A stretch of DNA of 64,000 nucleotides from Thiomicrorhabdus indica (GCF_004293625.1 NZ_CP033040.1:1612001-1676000); one strand, 5' to 3'; counted from the stretch's first letter, positions 1 to 9,826 are shown. A program made the numbers and translations. The notes: generated from the sequence alone by a model not told the origin.

Positions 1-99
1 TTCGGTGTGAAACGCCATCAAAATTTTACAACCCTAAAATCAGAAGAGATAATAGCACTCACATTCTATTCCTTGAACAGACTCTTTTTATTATTTGAA

Positions 100-327
100 A
101 TGAAAAAAACTGATTTTATTGATTGTTTTGCCTGCAAGCATTTTTACGTCACCTGGGATCAAAACAACCCAAAAGGTTGTCGCGCATTCGGCTTTAAAAC
201 AAAGAAAATGCCCAGTGTGGTTGTGTTTGAAAACTCTGGGGAAAAATGCCTGAAGTTTGAATTAAAAGACGAGCACAAAAAACAACAGGAAAAGAAAGCG
301 CCAAAAAAAAGAGGTTGGACGGCTTAA
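100..327 (+). CDS. small cysteine-containing protein, probably zinc-binding
   Basis: A 75-residue protein read from the ATG at 100; a longer frame opens at 7, but its first 31 residues look like non-coding upstream DNA. Four cysteines are arranged as CFAC at residues 9-12, then single cysteines near 26 and 50, which suggests a small metal-binding fold. The C-terminus is lysine-rich and charged. I do not recognise a function. It is followed by an ACCGGCCGGT palindrome at 339-348 and faces ampD convergently. The start is uncertain because no strong ribosome binding site is visible. Confidence 0.55.
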   Translation: MKKTDFIDCFACKHFYVTWDQNNPKGCRAFGFKTKKMPSVVVFENSGEKCLKFELKDEHKKQQEKKAPKKRGWTA

Positions 328-338
328 ATCAAAACTCA

Positions 339-348
339 ACCGGCCGGT
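339..348. repeat. ACCGGCCGGT palindrome
   Basis: First exact copy of the window-wide 10-bp palindrome. It lies in the short convergent gap between the small cysteine protein and ampD. Confidence 0.85.
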
Positions 349-397
349 AAACTTTTACAAAAATAGAGTAGAAGATAAAAAACCTTAAACAAACACC

Positions 398-955
398 TTA
401 ATTCGTTAAGTTTATTAGTCGCCATAACGCTGGCCAGTTGAAATAACGACCTGGATCAGTTTTTCGGCCAGGTGCAATGTCACTGTGACCGACAACTGCA
501 GCTTTTGGAATGTTTGGATAGCTTTTTTGCAAAGCTAAAATGATTTGCGCTAATTGCTGGTATTGAATCGCGGTGTAAGGCGTATCATCAGTTCCCTCAA
601 GTTCAATTCCAATCGAGAAGTCGTTACAACGCTCCTGCCCTTGATATGAAGAAATCCCAGCATGCCAAGCTCTCTTTTTAGGGGAAACAAATTGCGTTAC
701 CTCACCACCACGTTGAACAAAAAAATGTGCCGATACCCTTAGCCCTTCAATTTTTTTAAAGTATGGGTCTTCATCTGGGTCTAATTGATTCAAAAACAGC
801 TGATGTACATAGCCACCTCCAAATTGATTTGGCGGCAATGAAATACCATGCACCACGATCAGGTTTGGCTGAACACCGTCTGGACGGTCATCACAGTTTG
901 AACTTAAACAAACTTCAACCCCTTGAAGATAGTCACCCGACTCATCAAACCACAT
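398..955 (-). CDS. ampD: 1,6-anhydro-N-acetylmuramyl-L-alanine amidase AmpD
   Basis: This 185-residue cytosolic zinc amidase removes the peptide from anhydro-muropeptides during cell-wall recycling. The amidase_2 fold is recognisable. His36 (in VVHGISLPP), His157 (in VGHSDIAPGR) and Asp167 (in KTDPG) fit the three zinc ligands, and Lys165 the conserved catalytic-site lysine. GIELEGTDDTPY is the family's central signature. There is no signal peptide, as expected for AmpD rather than the periplasmic AmiD. It is divergent from nadC, a common gammaproteobacterial arrangement (ampD next to nadC). Length matches the family. Confidence 0.93.
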   Translation of the reverse strand: MWFDESGDYLQGVEVCLSSNCDDRPDGVQPNLIVVHGISLPPNQFGGGYVHQLFLNQLDPDEDPYFKKIEGLRVSAHFFVQRGGEVTQFVSPKKRAWHAGISSYQGQERCNDFSIGIELEGTDDTPYTAIQYQQLAQIILALQKSYPNIPKAAVVGHSDIAPGRKTDPGRYFNWPALWRLINLTN

Positions 956-1116
956 TTTCGATTCCTTTAAATTAAACGACCTATATTGTACCGCTTCCCT
1001 TTATAATTAAAATTTATTCAGTAAGTTTCATACCTGTCACTTATTGGCAGTCAGTCGTAGGCTTGCACCATCGTAAACAATACTTAATTTAACTTTTAGA
1101 AGTTCATCCTATCCCT

Positions 1117-1959
1117 ATGAAAAAAATCAACTATTTTGAGAATCTAAACCTAAACGTACGCCACGCACTTGAAGAAGATATTAAAACCGGTGACTTGACG
1201 GCAAGTTTAATCCCAAAGACAACCCAAGCAGAAGCAACGGTTATTAGCCGTGAAAAAGCCATTGTTTGTGGCCGTCCTTGGGTGGATGAAGTCTTCAAGC
1301 AAGTGGATTCATCGATTGAAATCAAATGGTTTAAGGCTGAGGGGGAACCTGTCGAAGCAGATGAAACTCTTTTCACTTTACAAGGCCCTGCACGCTCAAT
1401 CTTGACTGCCGAACGGAGCGCTCTCAATTTTTTACAGACATTAATGGCTACCGCAACCGTTGCCAATGATTATGCAAAACATCTAGAGGGTACACACACC
1501 AAACTTCTGGATACTCGGAAAACACTGCCAGGTTTGCGCTTAGCTCAGAAATATGCCGTGGCATGTGGAGGCGCACAAAACCATCGCATTGGACTTTATG
1601 ACGCGATTCTTATTAAAGAAAATCATATTTTTTCAGCTGGTTCGATTGCTAATGCTGTGTCTCAGGCAAAATCACTTTACCCTGAAATTACAGTCGAAGT
1701 TGAAACTGAAAACCTTGAGGAAGTTCAACTAGCATTAGACGCTGGAGCTGACATTATTATGTTGGATAATTTCACGCTTGAAATGATGGAAAAAGCCGTT
1801 AATCTAAGTCACGGCAAAGCCAAACTTGAAGTCTCTGGTAACGTCGAAATTCAGCATTTACCAGAGTTGGCAAAAACCGGTGTCGATTTTATTTCAACGG
1901 GTGCGATAACAAAACACTGCCGAGCCATTGATCTTTCGATGCGATTTAAAAGCAAGTAA
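1117..1959 (+). CDS. nadC: nicotinate-nucleotide diphosphorylase (quinolinate phosphoribosyltransferase)
   Basis: This 280-residue enzyme condenses quinolinate with PRPP, releasing CO2, to give nicotinate mononucleotide in de novo NAD synthesis. Signatures visible: EEDIKTGDLT near the N-terminus, DTRKTLPGLR with the substrate-binding arginines, the CGGAQNHRIGLYDAILIKENH active-site segment, and the ISTGAITKH phosphate-binding end. Length is normal. It is divergent from ampD with about 160 bp between them holding both promoters. The same window carries nadE, the last step of the pathway. Confidence 0.95.
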   Translation: MKKINYFENLNLNVRHALEEDIKTGDLTASLIPKTTQAEATVISREKAIVCGRPWVDEVFKQVDSSIEIKWFKAEGEPVEADETLFTLQGPARSILTAERSALNFLQTLMATATVANDYAKHLEGTHTKLLDTRKTLPGLRLAQKYAVACGGAQNHRIGLYDAILIKENHIFSAGSIANAVSQAKSLYPEITVEVETENLEEVQLALDAGADIIMLDNFTLEMMEKAVNLSHGKAKLEVSGNVEIQHLPELAKTGVDFISTGAITKHCRAIDLSMRFKSK

Positions 1960-2023
1960 CCCTTTTAAATTCAATTGATTAAATACATATTTAAACTAAA
2001 CCTTAAAAAATAAAGGACTTCCA

Positions 2024-4036
2024 GTGCCAGAGCATCAAGAACATTTATTAATGAATATCGTTCTGCTTCTCAGCGTTGCCGTTGCAACCGTTGCCCTTTT
2101 TCGCCGCATTCATTTCCCTCCTATTTTGGGTTATATCATTGTCGGAATTATTGTGGGGCCTAGTGGCATGGCCTTCATTGAAACGGAAGAAACCATATCT
2201 CTGTTGGCGGAATTCGGAATAGTCTTTTTATTGTTTGCCATCGGCTTAGAATTTTCTATCAAACAAATGATCTCCATGCGCCGTTTGGTGTTTGGAATGG
2301 GAAGTGTTCAGGTTCTTACCACTGGTGGTGTCGTTTATCTGATCGGGTATCTTGCAGGTCTCGACACCAACACTAATATTGTCATTGCTTGTGCTTTCGC
2401 CCTATCTTCAACCGCAATCGTCATTAAACAATTAACCGAACAGTCCGAAATTCAGTCACGCCATGGTCGCTCAACCGTTGGCATTCTGATTTTTCAAGAC
2501 ATTATGGCCATCCCATTCTTGATTTTAATCCCGACCTTAGCGATGACGAGCAGCGGCGGAGAAAGTAATTTAACACTTGCAATGGGCATCGCTTTCTTAA
2601 AAGGGATTGCTGTAGTCTTTGCAATCCATCTCATCGCTCGCTACTTATTACGCCCACTATTCCATGAAGTGGCTAGCGCTAAATCACAAGAACTGTTTAC
2701 TTTGACTGTTCTCACGGTTGCCCTTGGTTCTGCTGCATTCACCGAGGAACTTGGATTATCAATGACACTCGGGGCTTTTCTAGCCGGAATGATGCTTTCT
2801 GAGACCGAATATCGTCATCAAATTGAGTCCGACATCCGCCCTTTCCAAGATGTTTTGCTTGGTCTTTTCTTTGTGACCGTCGGCATGTTGATTTCACTGG
2901 AAATCCTATTTGAAAACTTCTGGTTAGTGGTTGCATTGAGTATTGCGATTATTGCATTGAAAGGCTTCATTCTTTATTTCATTGCTCGAGTTTTTGGCAG
3001 TGAACCCGGAGTCGCGGCAAGAATTTCTCTCTCGCTAGCACAAGTCGGTGAGTTTGGTCTAGTGTTAATGACACTGGCTTTTACTTTCAATTTACTACCA
3101 GAATATGAAGGTAAAATTCTTCTGACAGCTGCCGTTGTCAGTATGCTCGCAGCCCCTTTTATGGTGAAATTCAATGGCCGTATTGCGATGAAGCTTCACA
3201 AATCAACTTACCAACAAGCCCAAGAACAACGTGAAGAGGATATTGCCGTTCATAACCCACATCTTGCAAATCATGTGGTACTTTGTGGGTTTGGTCGTGT
3301 GGGGCAAACCGTTGGCCGAATGTTGCATAATGCTAACGAAAACTTTATTGCACTCGACATGGATATTAAACGTGTCAATGAAGCCAGAAATGCCGGTGAA
3401 AACGTGTTTTATGGTGACGCAGCAAAACAAAGCATTCTGCATGCAGCAGCTATTGATAAAGCTAAGATTGTCATTATTACCTTCAGTGATTATCACGCTT
3501 CAATCAAAATTCTAAAAACCATTCGTCAAATCCATAGTGAAATACCGATTTTGGTAAGAACCATTGATGATACGCATATCACTGAATTACAAGAAGCTGG
3601 TGCAACGGAGATTGTCCCCGATACATTTGAATCCAGTATTATGCTGGCTTCTCACCTATTGTTAATGATTGGTCAGCCACCAAGTAAAGTGTTACGTGAG
3701 ACACGTTTGGTACGAAAAGATCGTTATCGACTGTTAGAAAGTTTCTACCCAGGTGAAGAAGAGAATCCAGCCAACCCGCTGCAACCGCATCAGTTAATGA
3801 AGGGAATTATTCATACTGTCGCACTTGAAGAAAATGATTTTGCAATTGGAACCGAATTAAAAAACATTCCATTTGAACAACATCAAGTTGGCATTGAAGC
3901 TATCAAACGCGGTCATATTCGTGGTGACAATCCTTCACCTGATACTCGCTTGCGAGTGGAAGATAACGTGGTCATTAGTGGTTTACCAGAAGATGTACAA
4001 ACCATTGAAAAATATCTAAAAACAGGTGGTCTTTAA
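2024..4036 (+). CDS. CPA2-family monovalent cation:proton antiporter with RCK domains
   Basis: A 670-residue inner-membrane antiporter related to KefB/KefC and YbaL. Residues 1-390 form about twelve hydrophobic segments (Na+/H+ exchanger domain). Around 413-530 is a TrkA-N/RCK nucleotide-binding domain opening with VVLCGFGRVGQTVG, and the last 90 residues look like TrkA-C. Start is a GTG at 2024 after the purine-rich stretch AAAGGA. It follows nadC by 64 bp and converges on the purine nucleoside phosphorylase gene. Likely role: K+ or Na+ efflux gated by the cytosolic RCK domain; the exact ion cannot be read from sequence. Confidence 0.85.
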   Translation: MPEHQEHLLMNIVLLLSVAVATVALFRRIHFPPILGYIIVGIIVGPSGMAFIETEETISLLAEFGIVFLLFAIGLEFSIKQMISMRRLVFGMGSVQVLTTGGVVYLIGYLAGLDTNTNIVIACAFALSSTAIVIKQLTEQSEIQSRHGRSTVGILIFQDIMAIPFLILIPTLAMTSSGGESNLTLAMGIAFLKGIAVVFAIHLIARYLLRPLFHEVASAKSQELFTLTVLTVALGSAAFTEELGLSMTLGAFLAGMMLSETEYRHQIESDIRPFQDVLLGLFFVTVGMLISLEILFENFWLVVALSIAIIALKGFILYFIARVFGSEPGVAARISLSLAQVGEFGLVLMTLAFTFNLLPEYEGKILLTAAVVSMLAAPFMVKFNGRIAMKLHKSTYQQAQEQREEDIAVHNPHLANHVVLCGFGRVGQTVGRMLHNANENFIALDMDIKRVNEARNAGENVFYGDAAKQSILHAAAIDKAKIVIITFSDYHASIKILKTIRQIHSEIPILVRTIDDTHITELQEAGATEIVPDTFESSIMLASHLLLMIGQPPSKVLRETRLVRKDRYRLLESFYPGEEENPANPLQPHQLMKGIIHTVALEENDFAIGTELKNIPFEQHQVGIEAIKRGHIRGDNPSPDTRLRVEDNVVISGLPEDVQTIEKYLKTGGL

Positions 4037-4055
4037 ACCCACCAAGCTGAATTTT

Positions 4056-4931
4056 CTATGATTCAATCCAAATCAAACTGGCCATACGGCCAGTTTTTCC
4101 ATCACCTTGATGACAGGCTTTACGATATGAATAAAACCGTTCATCGTCGTAGCTACACAAACCCGACAAGTAAACAGACTGAACACCACAGGCCTCTAGT
4201 TGCATTTGAGCAATCATAGGTAAATCTGCTAAATACTTACCTTCTTCAGAAAGACTTGGCTTAAATAGCGATTCATAATCTCTACACTCAGGGGCATCAA
4301 AACCCTTTCGGGTACAAGCACCCTCCTGGGCATCAACCCCCTTTCGGGTACAAGCACCGGCCGGTAAATGTTGAAACCTATCAAATACCTCCTGCCCAAC
4401 TTCAAAACGTTTTTGGCTGATAGCTGGTCCAATCCATGCCAAATAATCACCGGCCGGTAGGCTTTTAAGTGTTTTGGCTATAATTTGATTTTCCAGACCT
4501 TGCCAGCCTGCATGAATAGCACAGACTGTTTGCCCATGCGAATCACATAACAAGATTGGAATGCAATCCGCAGTCATCACCACACAAACAATACCTGATT
4601 TTTGTGTCCAACTGGCATCGGCAATCGGTGGTAAAACCGTATTTGTCGGCTGAGCGTCAATAGGCAAGCAAATGGATTTATCTGTGTGTTGTTGACTGAG
4701 CCAGAAAGGTTGAGAAGGCAACTGCAATACTTTTTGCAGCGCTTGTCTATTTTGTTCAACAGAATCAGAATGATCCCCAACATGAATCGCTAAATTAAAA
4801 AAATCATAATCTGAAGAAAATGAGTTTTGCGACTGGGAGTTTGGCGCAAAGCGTGTCGTCACACACGCTCTGATATTGGCAGGCATTGGCCAGTCTGGAA
4901 GGATTAAATTAGAAATATCTGAAATTTCCAT
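4056..4931 (-). CDS. purine nucleoside phosphorylase, YfiH/LACC1 family, with inserted repeat
   Basis: Multicopper-polyphenol-oxidase-fold protein (YfiH/PgeF type), known in the family for purine nucleoside cleavage and, in E. coli, peptidoglycan editing. Visible signatures: LSQQHTDK, VMTADCIPILLCDSHG, AIHAGWQGLE, and the C-terminal CSYDDERFYSYRK. Starts at the ATG at 4931; a TTG two codons earlier is possible. It follows rluD closely on the same strand, the same order as E. coli rluD-yfiH. Unusual: between HLPAG and the conserved YESLF region sits an insertion of two 12-residue repeats (GACTRKG...), beginning at an ACCGGCCGGT palindrome. Two other palindrome copies lie at 4449-4458 (in gene) and 4950-4959 (just upstream). 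Confidence 0.88.
   Translation of the reverse strand: MEISDISNLILPDWPMPANIRACVTTRFAPNSQSQNSFSSDYDFFNLAIHVGDHSDSVEQNRQALQKVLQLPSQPFWLSQQHTDKSICLPIDAQPTNTVLPPIADASWTQKSGIVCVVMTADCIPILLCDSHGQTVCAIHAGWQGLENQIIAKTLKSLPAGDYLAWIGPAISQKRFEVGQEVFDRFQHLPAGACTRKGVDAQEGACTRKGFDAPECRDYESLFKPSLSEEGKYLADLPMIAQMQLEACGVQSVYLSGLCSYDDERFYSYRKACHQGDGKTGRMASLIWIES
4292..4358 (-). repeat. 36-nt in-frame tandem repeat inside the yfiH-like gene
   Basis: Two copies (second incomplete) of a 36-nt unit starting at 4292 and 4328, differing at a few bases. Each encodes 12 residues of the form GACTRKG-V/F-DA-Q/P-E. The block abuts the ACCGGCCGGT palindrome at 4356-4365 and contains CCC-TTTC-GGG mini-hairpins. It reads as an in-frame insertion into the conserved enzyme. 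Confidence 0.75.
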
Positions 4932-4974
4932 AAGCAACTCTTAAACGCTACCGGCCGGTATCTTTGGTTGAGGT

Positions 4975-6033
4975 CTAATCAGGAATATCCTCATCCGTGA
5001 CATACTCAACCTGAATATCATTAGCGTATTCATAGTCATAATCGCTGTAGCCATTGAAAGAGGATTGGTACATCTCGAGGTCTTCTCTAAGAATATCGAC
5101 TAACTCCAACATATCGTCCGGCATTGGAGCGCGCCATTTCATGGTTTTTCCAGTTGATGGATGCGTAAAACTCAAAGCACCGGCATGCAATGCCTGACGA
5201 TTAAATTGACGTAAAAAATCGACAAATTCAGGATCCATTTTTTCAGGAATACGAAATTTCTTGCCATACACCGGATCACCTACCAACGGAAACCCTTGGT
5301 AAGTCATATGTACACGAATCTGATGTGTTCGCCCTGTTTCCAATTTCACGCGAATGCGACTGTGAGTTCGGAAGTGCTCCAATACGCGAAAATGACTGAC
5401 CGCAGGTTTGCCACCCATCGCACGCACTGCCATTTTCTTACGATCTTTCGGGTCACGTCCAATCGGTTTATCAACGGTTCCACCCTGTTTCACAATACCG
5501 ACTACCACCGCATCATAAATTCGTTCTACGGCATGACGTTGAAGTTGTTCCACCAAATGGGTTTGCGCTGGAACGGTTTTCGCCACAACCATTAAGCCAG
5601 AGGTATCTTTATCCAAACGATGAACAATCCCGGCTCTTGGCACTGCTCGTAAATTAGGGTAGTGAAACAAAAGCCCGTTGAGTAGTGTGCCATCTGGATT
5701 GCCAGCCCCTGGATGCACAACTAAACCGGCCGGTTTATTAATGACTAAAATCGAATCATCTTCATAAACAATGTTTAAATCAATATCCTGCGCTTCAGCA
5801 CGCTGGTCATCTTGCAACTCAATTTTTAACTCAACCGTTTCTCCACCTAAAACCGTATAGCGAGGTTTCTTCTGAATCTCTCCATCCAAAGTCAACATCC
5901 CGTCTTTTATTGCCTGCTGGATTCGATTACGCGAATAGTCTGGAAATGCATTCGACAGGACAACATCCAACCGTTGATTCATCGCACCGAGAGGAATAAT
6001 GGCTTGCAGAGTTTCAATATGGCTTGACGACAA
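4975..6033 (-). CDS. rluD: 23S rRNA pseudouridine synthase, RluD type
   Basis: A 352-residue RluA/RluD-family enzyme. It has an N-terminal S4 RNA-binding domain (residues 20-80, RLDVVLSNAFPDYSRNRIQQ) and a catalytic domain with the hallmark HRLDKDTSGLMVVAK containing the catalytic aspartate, then LETGRTHQIRVH. RluD modifies helix 69 of 23S rRNA. The start appears to be a TTG at 6033 preceded at good spacing by AAGGA. The C-terminal tail is longer and more acidic than usual. It is divergent from bamD and upstream of yfiH on the same strand, the same gene set as in E. coli. An ACCGGCCGGT copy at 5725-5734 encodes part of NKPAGLVV. Confidence 0.92.
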   Translation of the reverse strand: MSSSHIETLQAIIPLGAMNQRLDVVLSNAFPDYSRNRIQQAIKDGMLTLDGEIQKKPRYTVLGGETVELKIELQDDQRAEAQDIDLNIVYEDDSILVINKPAGLVVHPGAGNPDGTLLNGLLFHYPNLRAVPRAGIVHRLDKDTSGLMVVAKTVPAQTHLVEQLQRHAVERIYDAVVVGIVKQGGTVDKPIGRDPKDRKKMAVRAMGGKPAVSHFRVLEHFRTHSRIRVKLETGRTHQIRVHMTYQGFPLVGDPVYGKKFRIPEKMDPEFVDFLRQFNRQALHAGALSFTHPSTGKTMKWRAPMPDDMLELVDILREDLEMYQSSFNGYSDYDYEYANDIQVEYVTDEDIPD

Positions 6034-6196
6034 AATAGAGTCCTTATATTTATTAGTAGAGCTAATTTATTTGAACGTGAACGATACAAAACCAATGTTA
6101 AAAAAACCTGTTCGACAAACTGTCGAGCAACGCTATCCATTGACTTCTTTGTGATATACTCGTTGACAATTTTTAATTTGGCTATTGTACCGAAGA

Positions 6197-7039
6197 ATGA
6201 TGAAAAAAACGCTGTTATCCGCTTTACTGATTGGCTCAATAAGTTTGACTGGTTGCTCAACTCTATCCAACTTAATTGAAAAACCTGATGACCAAAAAAC
6301 GGTTGAAGACTTTTATGGCTCAGCTATGGAAGCTTTTGAAGAGAAACAATGGGATGTTGCCATTGAGAACTATGAAAAGCTAAAAGCGTATTTCCCTTAT
6401 GGCTCTTATGCAGAGCAAACATACCTTGAATTGGCATATGCTTACTACAAATACGATGAATCAGAGTCTGCGATTCGAGAATTGGATGAGTTTATTCGAC
6501 TCTATCCTAACCATCCTGAAATCGCGTATGCCTATTACCTAAGAGCCGTCTCTGCAGACTCTATCACTCGAAGCTGGTTGGATAAATTCATCACAGACCC
6601 AGCTACCCGTGACATCAAGTCTGCCATTCGGGCCTATGATTACTATACACAGCTCATTCAGCGCTTCCCAAGCAGCAAATACGCCGTTGCTGCCGCAGAA
6701 CGCCTGATTGTTTTGCGAAATCAACAAGCTCGTCATGAAATTCAAGTCGCTGAATTTTATATGAATAAAATGGCCTATTTAGCGGCTGCCAATCGAGCAA
6801 AAGTTGTTTTAACAGACTTTCCTCGTTCAGCCTCAACCGCTCAAGCATTGAAAATCTTAGTAACTGCCTATGACAAACTCGGGATGCAAGAAAACAAAAC
6901 GAGTGTAGAAGAAGTTTACAAACTTAACCAAGATAAGATTGAATTTAGCGAAAAAACGCTCGAAGATATGAAAGAATTAGCTGATAAAGATGGTGGCTGG
7001 TGGAATGGTTTAATGGAAGGCTTACAAGGCATTTTCTAG
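6197..7039 (+). CDS. bamD: outer membrane assembly lipoprotein BamD
   Basis: BamD is an essential component of the outer-membrane beta-barrel assembly machine. The N-terminus is a lipoprotein signal with lipobox SLTGC (Cys20). About five tetratricopeptide-like repeats follow, including YELAYAYYKYDESESAIRELDEFIRLYP-type helices. Length near 280 fits the family. I place the start at the ATG at 6197; the next codon is also ATG. It is divergent from rluD as in many gammaproteobacteria and ends at a palindromic terminator. Confidence 0.93.
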   Translation: MMKKTLLSALLIGSISLTGCSTLSNLIEKPDDQKTVEDFYGSAMEAFEEKQWDVAIENYEKLKAYFPYGSYAEQTYLELAYAYYKYDESESAIRELDEFIRLYPNHPEIAYAYYLRAVSADSITRSWLDKFITDPATRDIKSAIRAYDYYTQLIQRFPSSKYAVAAAERLIVLRNQQARHEIQVAEFYMNKMAYLAAANRAKVVLTDFPRSASTAQALKILVTAYDKLGMQENKTSVEEVYKLNQDKIEFSEKTLEDMKELADKDGGWWNGLMEGLQGIF

Positions 7040-7070
7040 AACCTTTACGACATTTTTCCATATCTTAATA

Positions 7071-7108
7071 AAAAAGGATTGTAACCGGCCGGTTACAATC
7101 CTTTTTTT
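7071..7108. terminator. bidirectional terminator built on the ACCGGCCGGT palindrome
   Basis: A perfect 26-nt palindrome (7076-7101) has ACCGGCCGGT at its centre and is flanked by A runs on the left and seven Ts on the right. It can form an intrinsic terminator stem for both bamD (plus) and nadE (minus). Confidence 0.85.
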
Positions 7109-7140
7109 GTTTTTATAACCTTACAAACAGATGAATTTAG

Positions 7141-8769
7141 TTATGATTCAGAATAGCCATTCGTCACTGGGTAACGCCGGTCGCGACCAAAGGCTCGATG
7201 TGAAATTTTCACCCCTAGTGCAGCTTGACGACGTTTATATTCACTTCGATCAATCAAACGAATCACTCGTTTGACTTCATCGATTTCATAGCCTAATTGA
7301 GCAATTTGACTCGGAGATAAATCTTCATTTACATAAGCATTAATAATCGCATCCAATTGATCATAGTCCGGTAACGAATCCTGATCTGTTTGATCAGGTC
7401 GCAATTCTGCGGATGGTGCACGCGTAATTACTCGCTCAGGAATAACCTCTGACAAGGTGTTACGGTAAATAGCCAATCGATAAACCCAAGTTTTTGGCAC
7501 ATCTTTAAGAGGCGAAAAACCGCCCACCATATCACCGTATAAAGTTGAATACCCAACAGCCACCTCAGATTTATTGCTGGTTGCCACAACCATATAACCC
7601 GTTTTATTGGAAATCGCCATTAGCAAGGTACCGCGAATTCTGGCTTGTAAATTTTCTTCCGTAATTCCCACTTCATCATCCAACGTCTGACTCAAAGCAT
7701 TTTCAAATGCTTGATACATGGGTGCGATGGGAATGGATTCAAATTCAACCCCCAAGGCTTGAGCCTGAGCTTGAGCATCTTCTTTTGAAATTTCTGCAGT
7801 ATATTCAAACGGCATCATCACTGCTTTTACTTTATCTGCGCCTAAAGCATCTACGGCAATGGCCAATGTCAACGCTGAATCAATACCGCCCGACAACCCT
7901 AGCACAACCCCTTGAAATCCATTTTTACGAACATAATCTCGTAAACCAAGCTTTAGCGCTTCATAAACCCTTGGTTCATCATCATGCAAAGGTGCCAACA
8001 AACTTGGCATGAGTACAATCGAGTCAGCCTGTTTAAAAATTTCAACGGGTGTTAAAGCAGGAACAAACTCTGGGCTTTGCGCACAAACTTCTCCGTCAGC
8101 ACTCATCGCAAATGAACCACCGTCAAACACCAATTCATCTTGACCACCAACTTGGTTGACATAAATAATCGGCTTGTTGATTTCATCCACTCGTCTTTGT
8201 AGAGTTTGCAGCCGATCTTGATGTTTTTCAGCTGAAAATGGCGAAGCATTTAAATTCAGAATCACATCTGCACCTGCTTCGACCGATTGAATAGCTGGAG
8301 TGACTTTCCAAATATCTTCACAAATGAGCAACCCAAACTTAACGCCTTTATACTCAACAACACATGGTTGGTTACCGGCATTAAAATATCGTTGCTCATC
8401 AAATACACTGTAATTAGGTAAATTTTGTTTAATGTAACTCGCCTGATAAGCCCCATCAGCAATCCAAGCGGCCATATTAAAGCGCTCTCCTAACTCATCC
8501 ATCATTGGATAACCGACCACACACGCAATGTTTTCACAAGCGTTAGAGATCTCCTCCAAAGCTGAATTCACTTGCAAATAGAGCTCATCACGAAGCAATA
8601 AATCTTCCGGTGGGTAACCAGTAATCGTCATTTCAGGAAAAACAACAATGTCGGCCTTATGTTCTGACTTGGCTGTCTGCAATGTTTGCAGAATCAACTT
8701 CACATTACCCGCAATATCCCCAACTTTTGGGTCTATTTGAGCCATTACAATACGGACGGTTTGGGACAT
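7141..8769 (-). CDS. nadE: glutamine-dependent NAD+ synthase
   Basis: A two-domain 542-residue enzyme making NAD+ from deamido-NAD, glutamine and ATP. The N-terminal nitrilase-like glutaminase shows the Glu-Lys-Cys triad in FPEMTITGYPPEDLL, KQNLPNYSVFDE and LICEDIW. The C-terminal ATP-pyrophosphatase domain begins at LGLSGGIDSALTLAI (around residue 290). The start is placed at the ATG at 8769 (MSQTVRIVMAQ), which matches the family; a frame extension of six residues upstream is unlikely. It converges on bamD across the shared terminator. Confidence 0.95.
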   Translation of the reverse strand: MSQTVRIVMAQIDPKVGDIAGNVKLILQTLQTAKSEHKADIVVFPEMTITGYPPEDLLLRDELYLQVNSALEEISNACENIACVVGYPMMDELGERFNMAAWIADGAYQASYIKQNLPNYSVFDEQRYFNAGNQPCVVEYKGVKFGLLICEDIWKVTPAIQSVEAGADVILNLNASPFSAEKHQDRLQTLQRRVDEINKPIIYVNQVGGQDELVFDGGSFAMSADGEVCAQSPEFVPALTPVEIFKQADSIVLMPSLLAPLHDDEPRVYEALKLGLRDYVRKNGFQGVVLGLSGGIDSALTLAIAVDALGADKVKAVMMPFEYTAEISKEDAQAQAQALGVEFESIPIAPMYQAFENALSQTLDDEVGITEENLQARIRGTLLMAISNKTGYMVVATSNKSEVAVGYSTLYGDMVGGFSPLKDVPKTWVYRLAIYRNTLSEVIPERVITRAPSAELRPDQTDQDSLPDYDQLDAIINAYVNEDLSPSQIAQLGYEIDEVKRVIRLIDRSEYKRRQAALGVKISHRAFGRDRRYPVTNGYSES

Positions 8770-8930
8770 ACAGAACACCTTAAACAAGAGATTGAGAATG
8801 AATTATAAGCATAGGAATGCTTGATAATGATTTTAAAAGCTTTAAAGCCCAAGATTTCCTGAGCAAAGCAGCGCATGGATTTCATTTTGCGCCTTTTAAA
8901 AAAATTAACAAGCCATTAACTTTCTTGAAA

Positions 8931-9812
8931 TTAAGAAAAATGTCCCATCATTGCTTCACCTAGTTTTGCAGGTGAATCAACAACCGTCACATTTGCGGCA
9001 CGTAAAGCGGCAAATTTCGCTTCAGCAGTTCCTTTACCACCCGACACAATCGCACCAGCATGCCCCATACGTTTTCCAGGAGGCGCTGTCACACCAGCGA
9101 TGTAAGCCACCACCGGTTTAGTGACATTGGCGGCAATAAATTCTGCGGCATCTTCTTCCGCTTGACCACCAATTTCACCGACCATAATAATTCCTTCAGT
9201 TTGAGGATCATCTTGGAATAACTTTAAACAATCGATAAAATTCATTCCTTGAATTGGGTCACCACCAATTCCCACACACGTCGATTGACCTAGACCATTC
9301 ATCGTCGTTTGATGAACAGCTTCATAGGTTAAGGTCCCTGAACGAGACACAATACCGATTTTTCCAGACTGATGAATATGACCCGGCATAATCCCGATTT
9401 TACAACCATCTTGATTGTCTCCGGGAGTAATCAAACCTGGGCAGTTTGGACCAATAAGGCAGGCATCCGATTTTTCCAATACCGCACGGACTTTTAACAT
9501 ATCTGCGACAGGAATACCTTCAGTAATACAAGTAATCACTTTAATCCCTGCGGCAATTGCTTCAATAATAGAATCCGCTGCAAACGCTGGCGGCACATAA
9601 ATCATTGAGGCCTCGGCTCCTGTTTGGGCAACCGCTTCTTTAACCGTATTGAAAACAGGCAAATCAAGATGTGTCTGTCCTCCTTTACCTGGTGTTACTC
9701 CACCAACCATTTTTGTTCCATAAGCTATGGCTTGCTCTGAGTGAAAAGTCCCTTGTTTACCAGTAAAGCCTTGGCAAATTACTTTCGTTTCTTTATTGAT
9801 TAAAATACTCAT
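8931..9812 (-). CDS. sucD: succinate-CoA ligase, alpha subunit
   Basis: A 293-residue subunit with an N-terminal CoA-binding Rossmann domain ([13 protein letters not shown]) and the ligase-CoA domain. [11 protein letters not shown] is typical of the family, and His251 in [12 protein letters not shown] is the phosphorylated histidine. It lies 14 bp downstream of sucC in an operon. In the TCA cycle it interconverts succinyl-CoA and succinate with substrate-level phosphorylation. Here sucCD stands apart from the sucAB/sdh genes. Confidence 0.96.
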   Translation of the reverse strand: MSILINKETKVICQGFTGKQGTFHSEQAIAYGTKMVGGVTPGKGGQTHLDLPVFNTVKEAVAQTGAEASMIYVPPAFAADSIIEAIAAGIKVITCITEGIPVADMLKVRAVLEKSDACLIGPNCPGLITPGDNQDGCKIGIMPGHIHQSGKIGIVSRSGTLTYEAVHQTTMNGLGQSTCVGIGGDPIQGMNFIDCLKLFQDDPQTEGIIMVGEIGGQAEEDAAEFIAANVTKPVVAYIAGVTAPPGKRMGHAGAIVSGGKGTAEAKFAALRAANVTVVDSPAKLGEAMMGHFS

Positions 9813-9826
9813 CTTTTTTCACTCTC

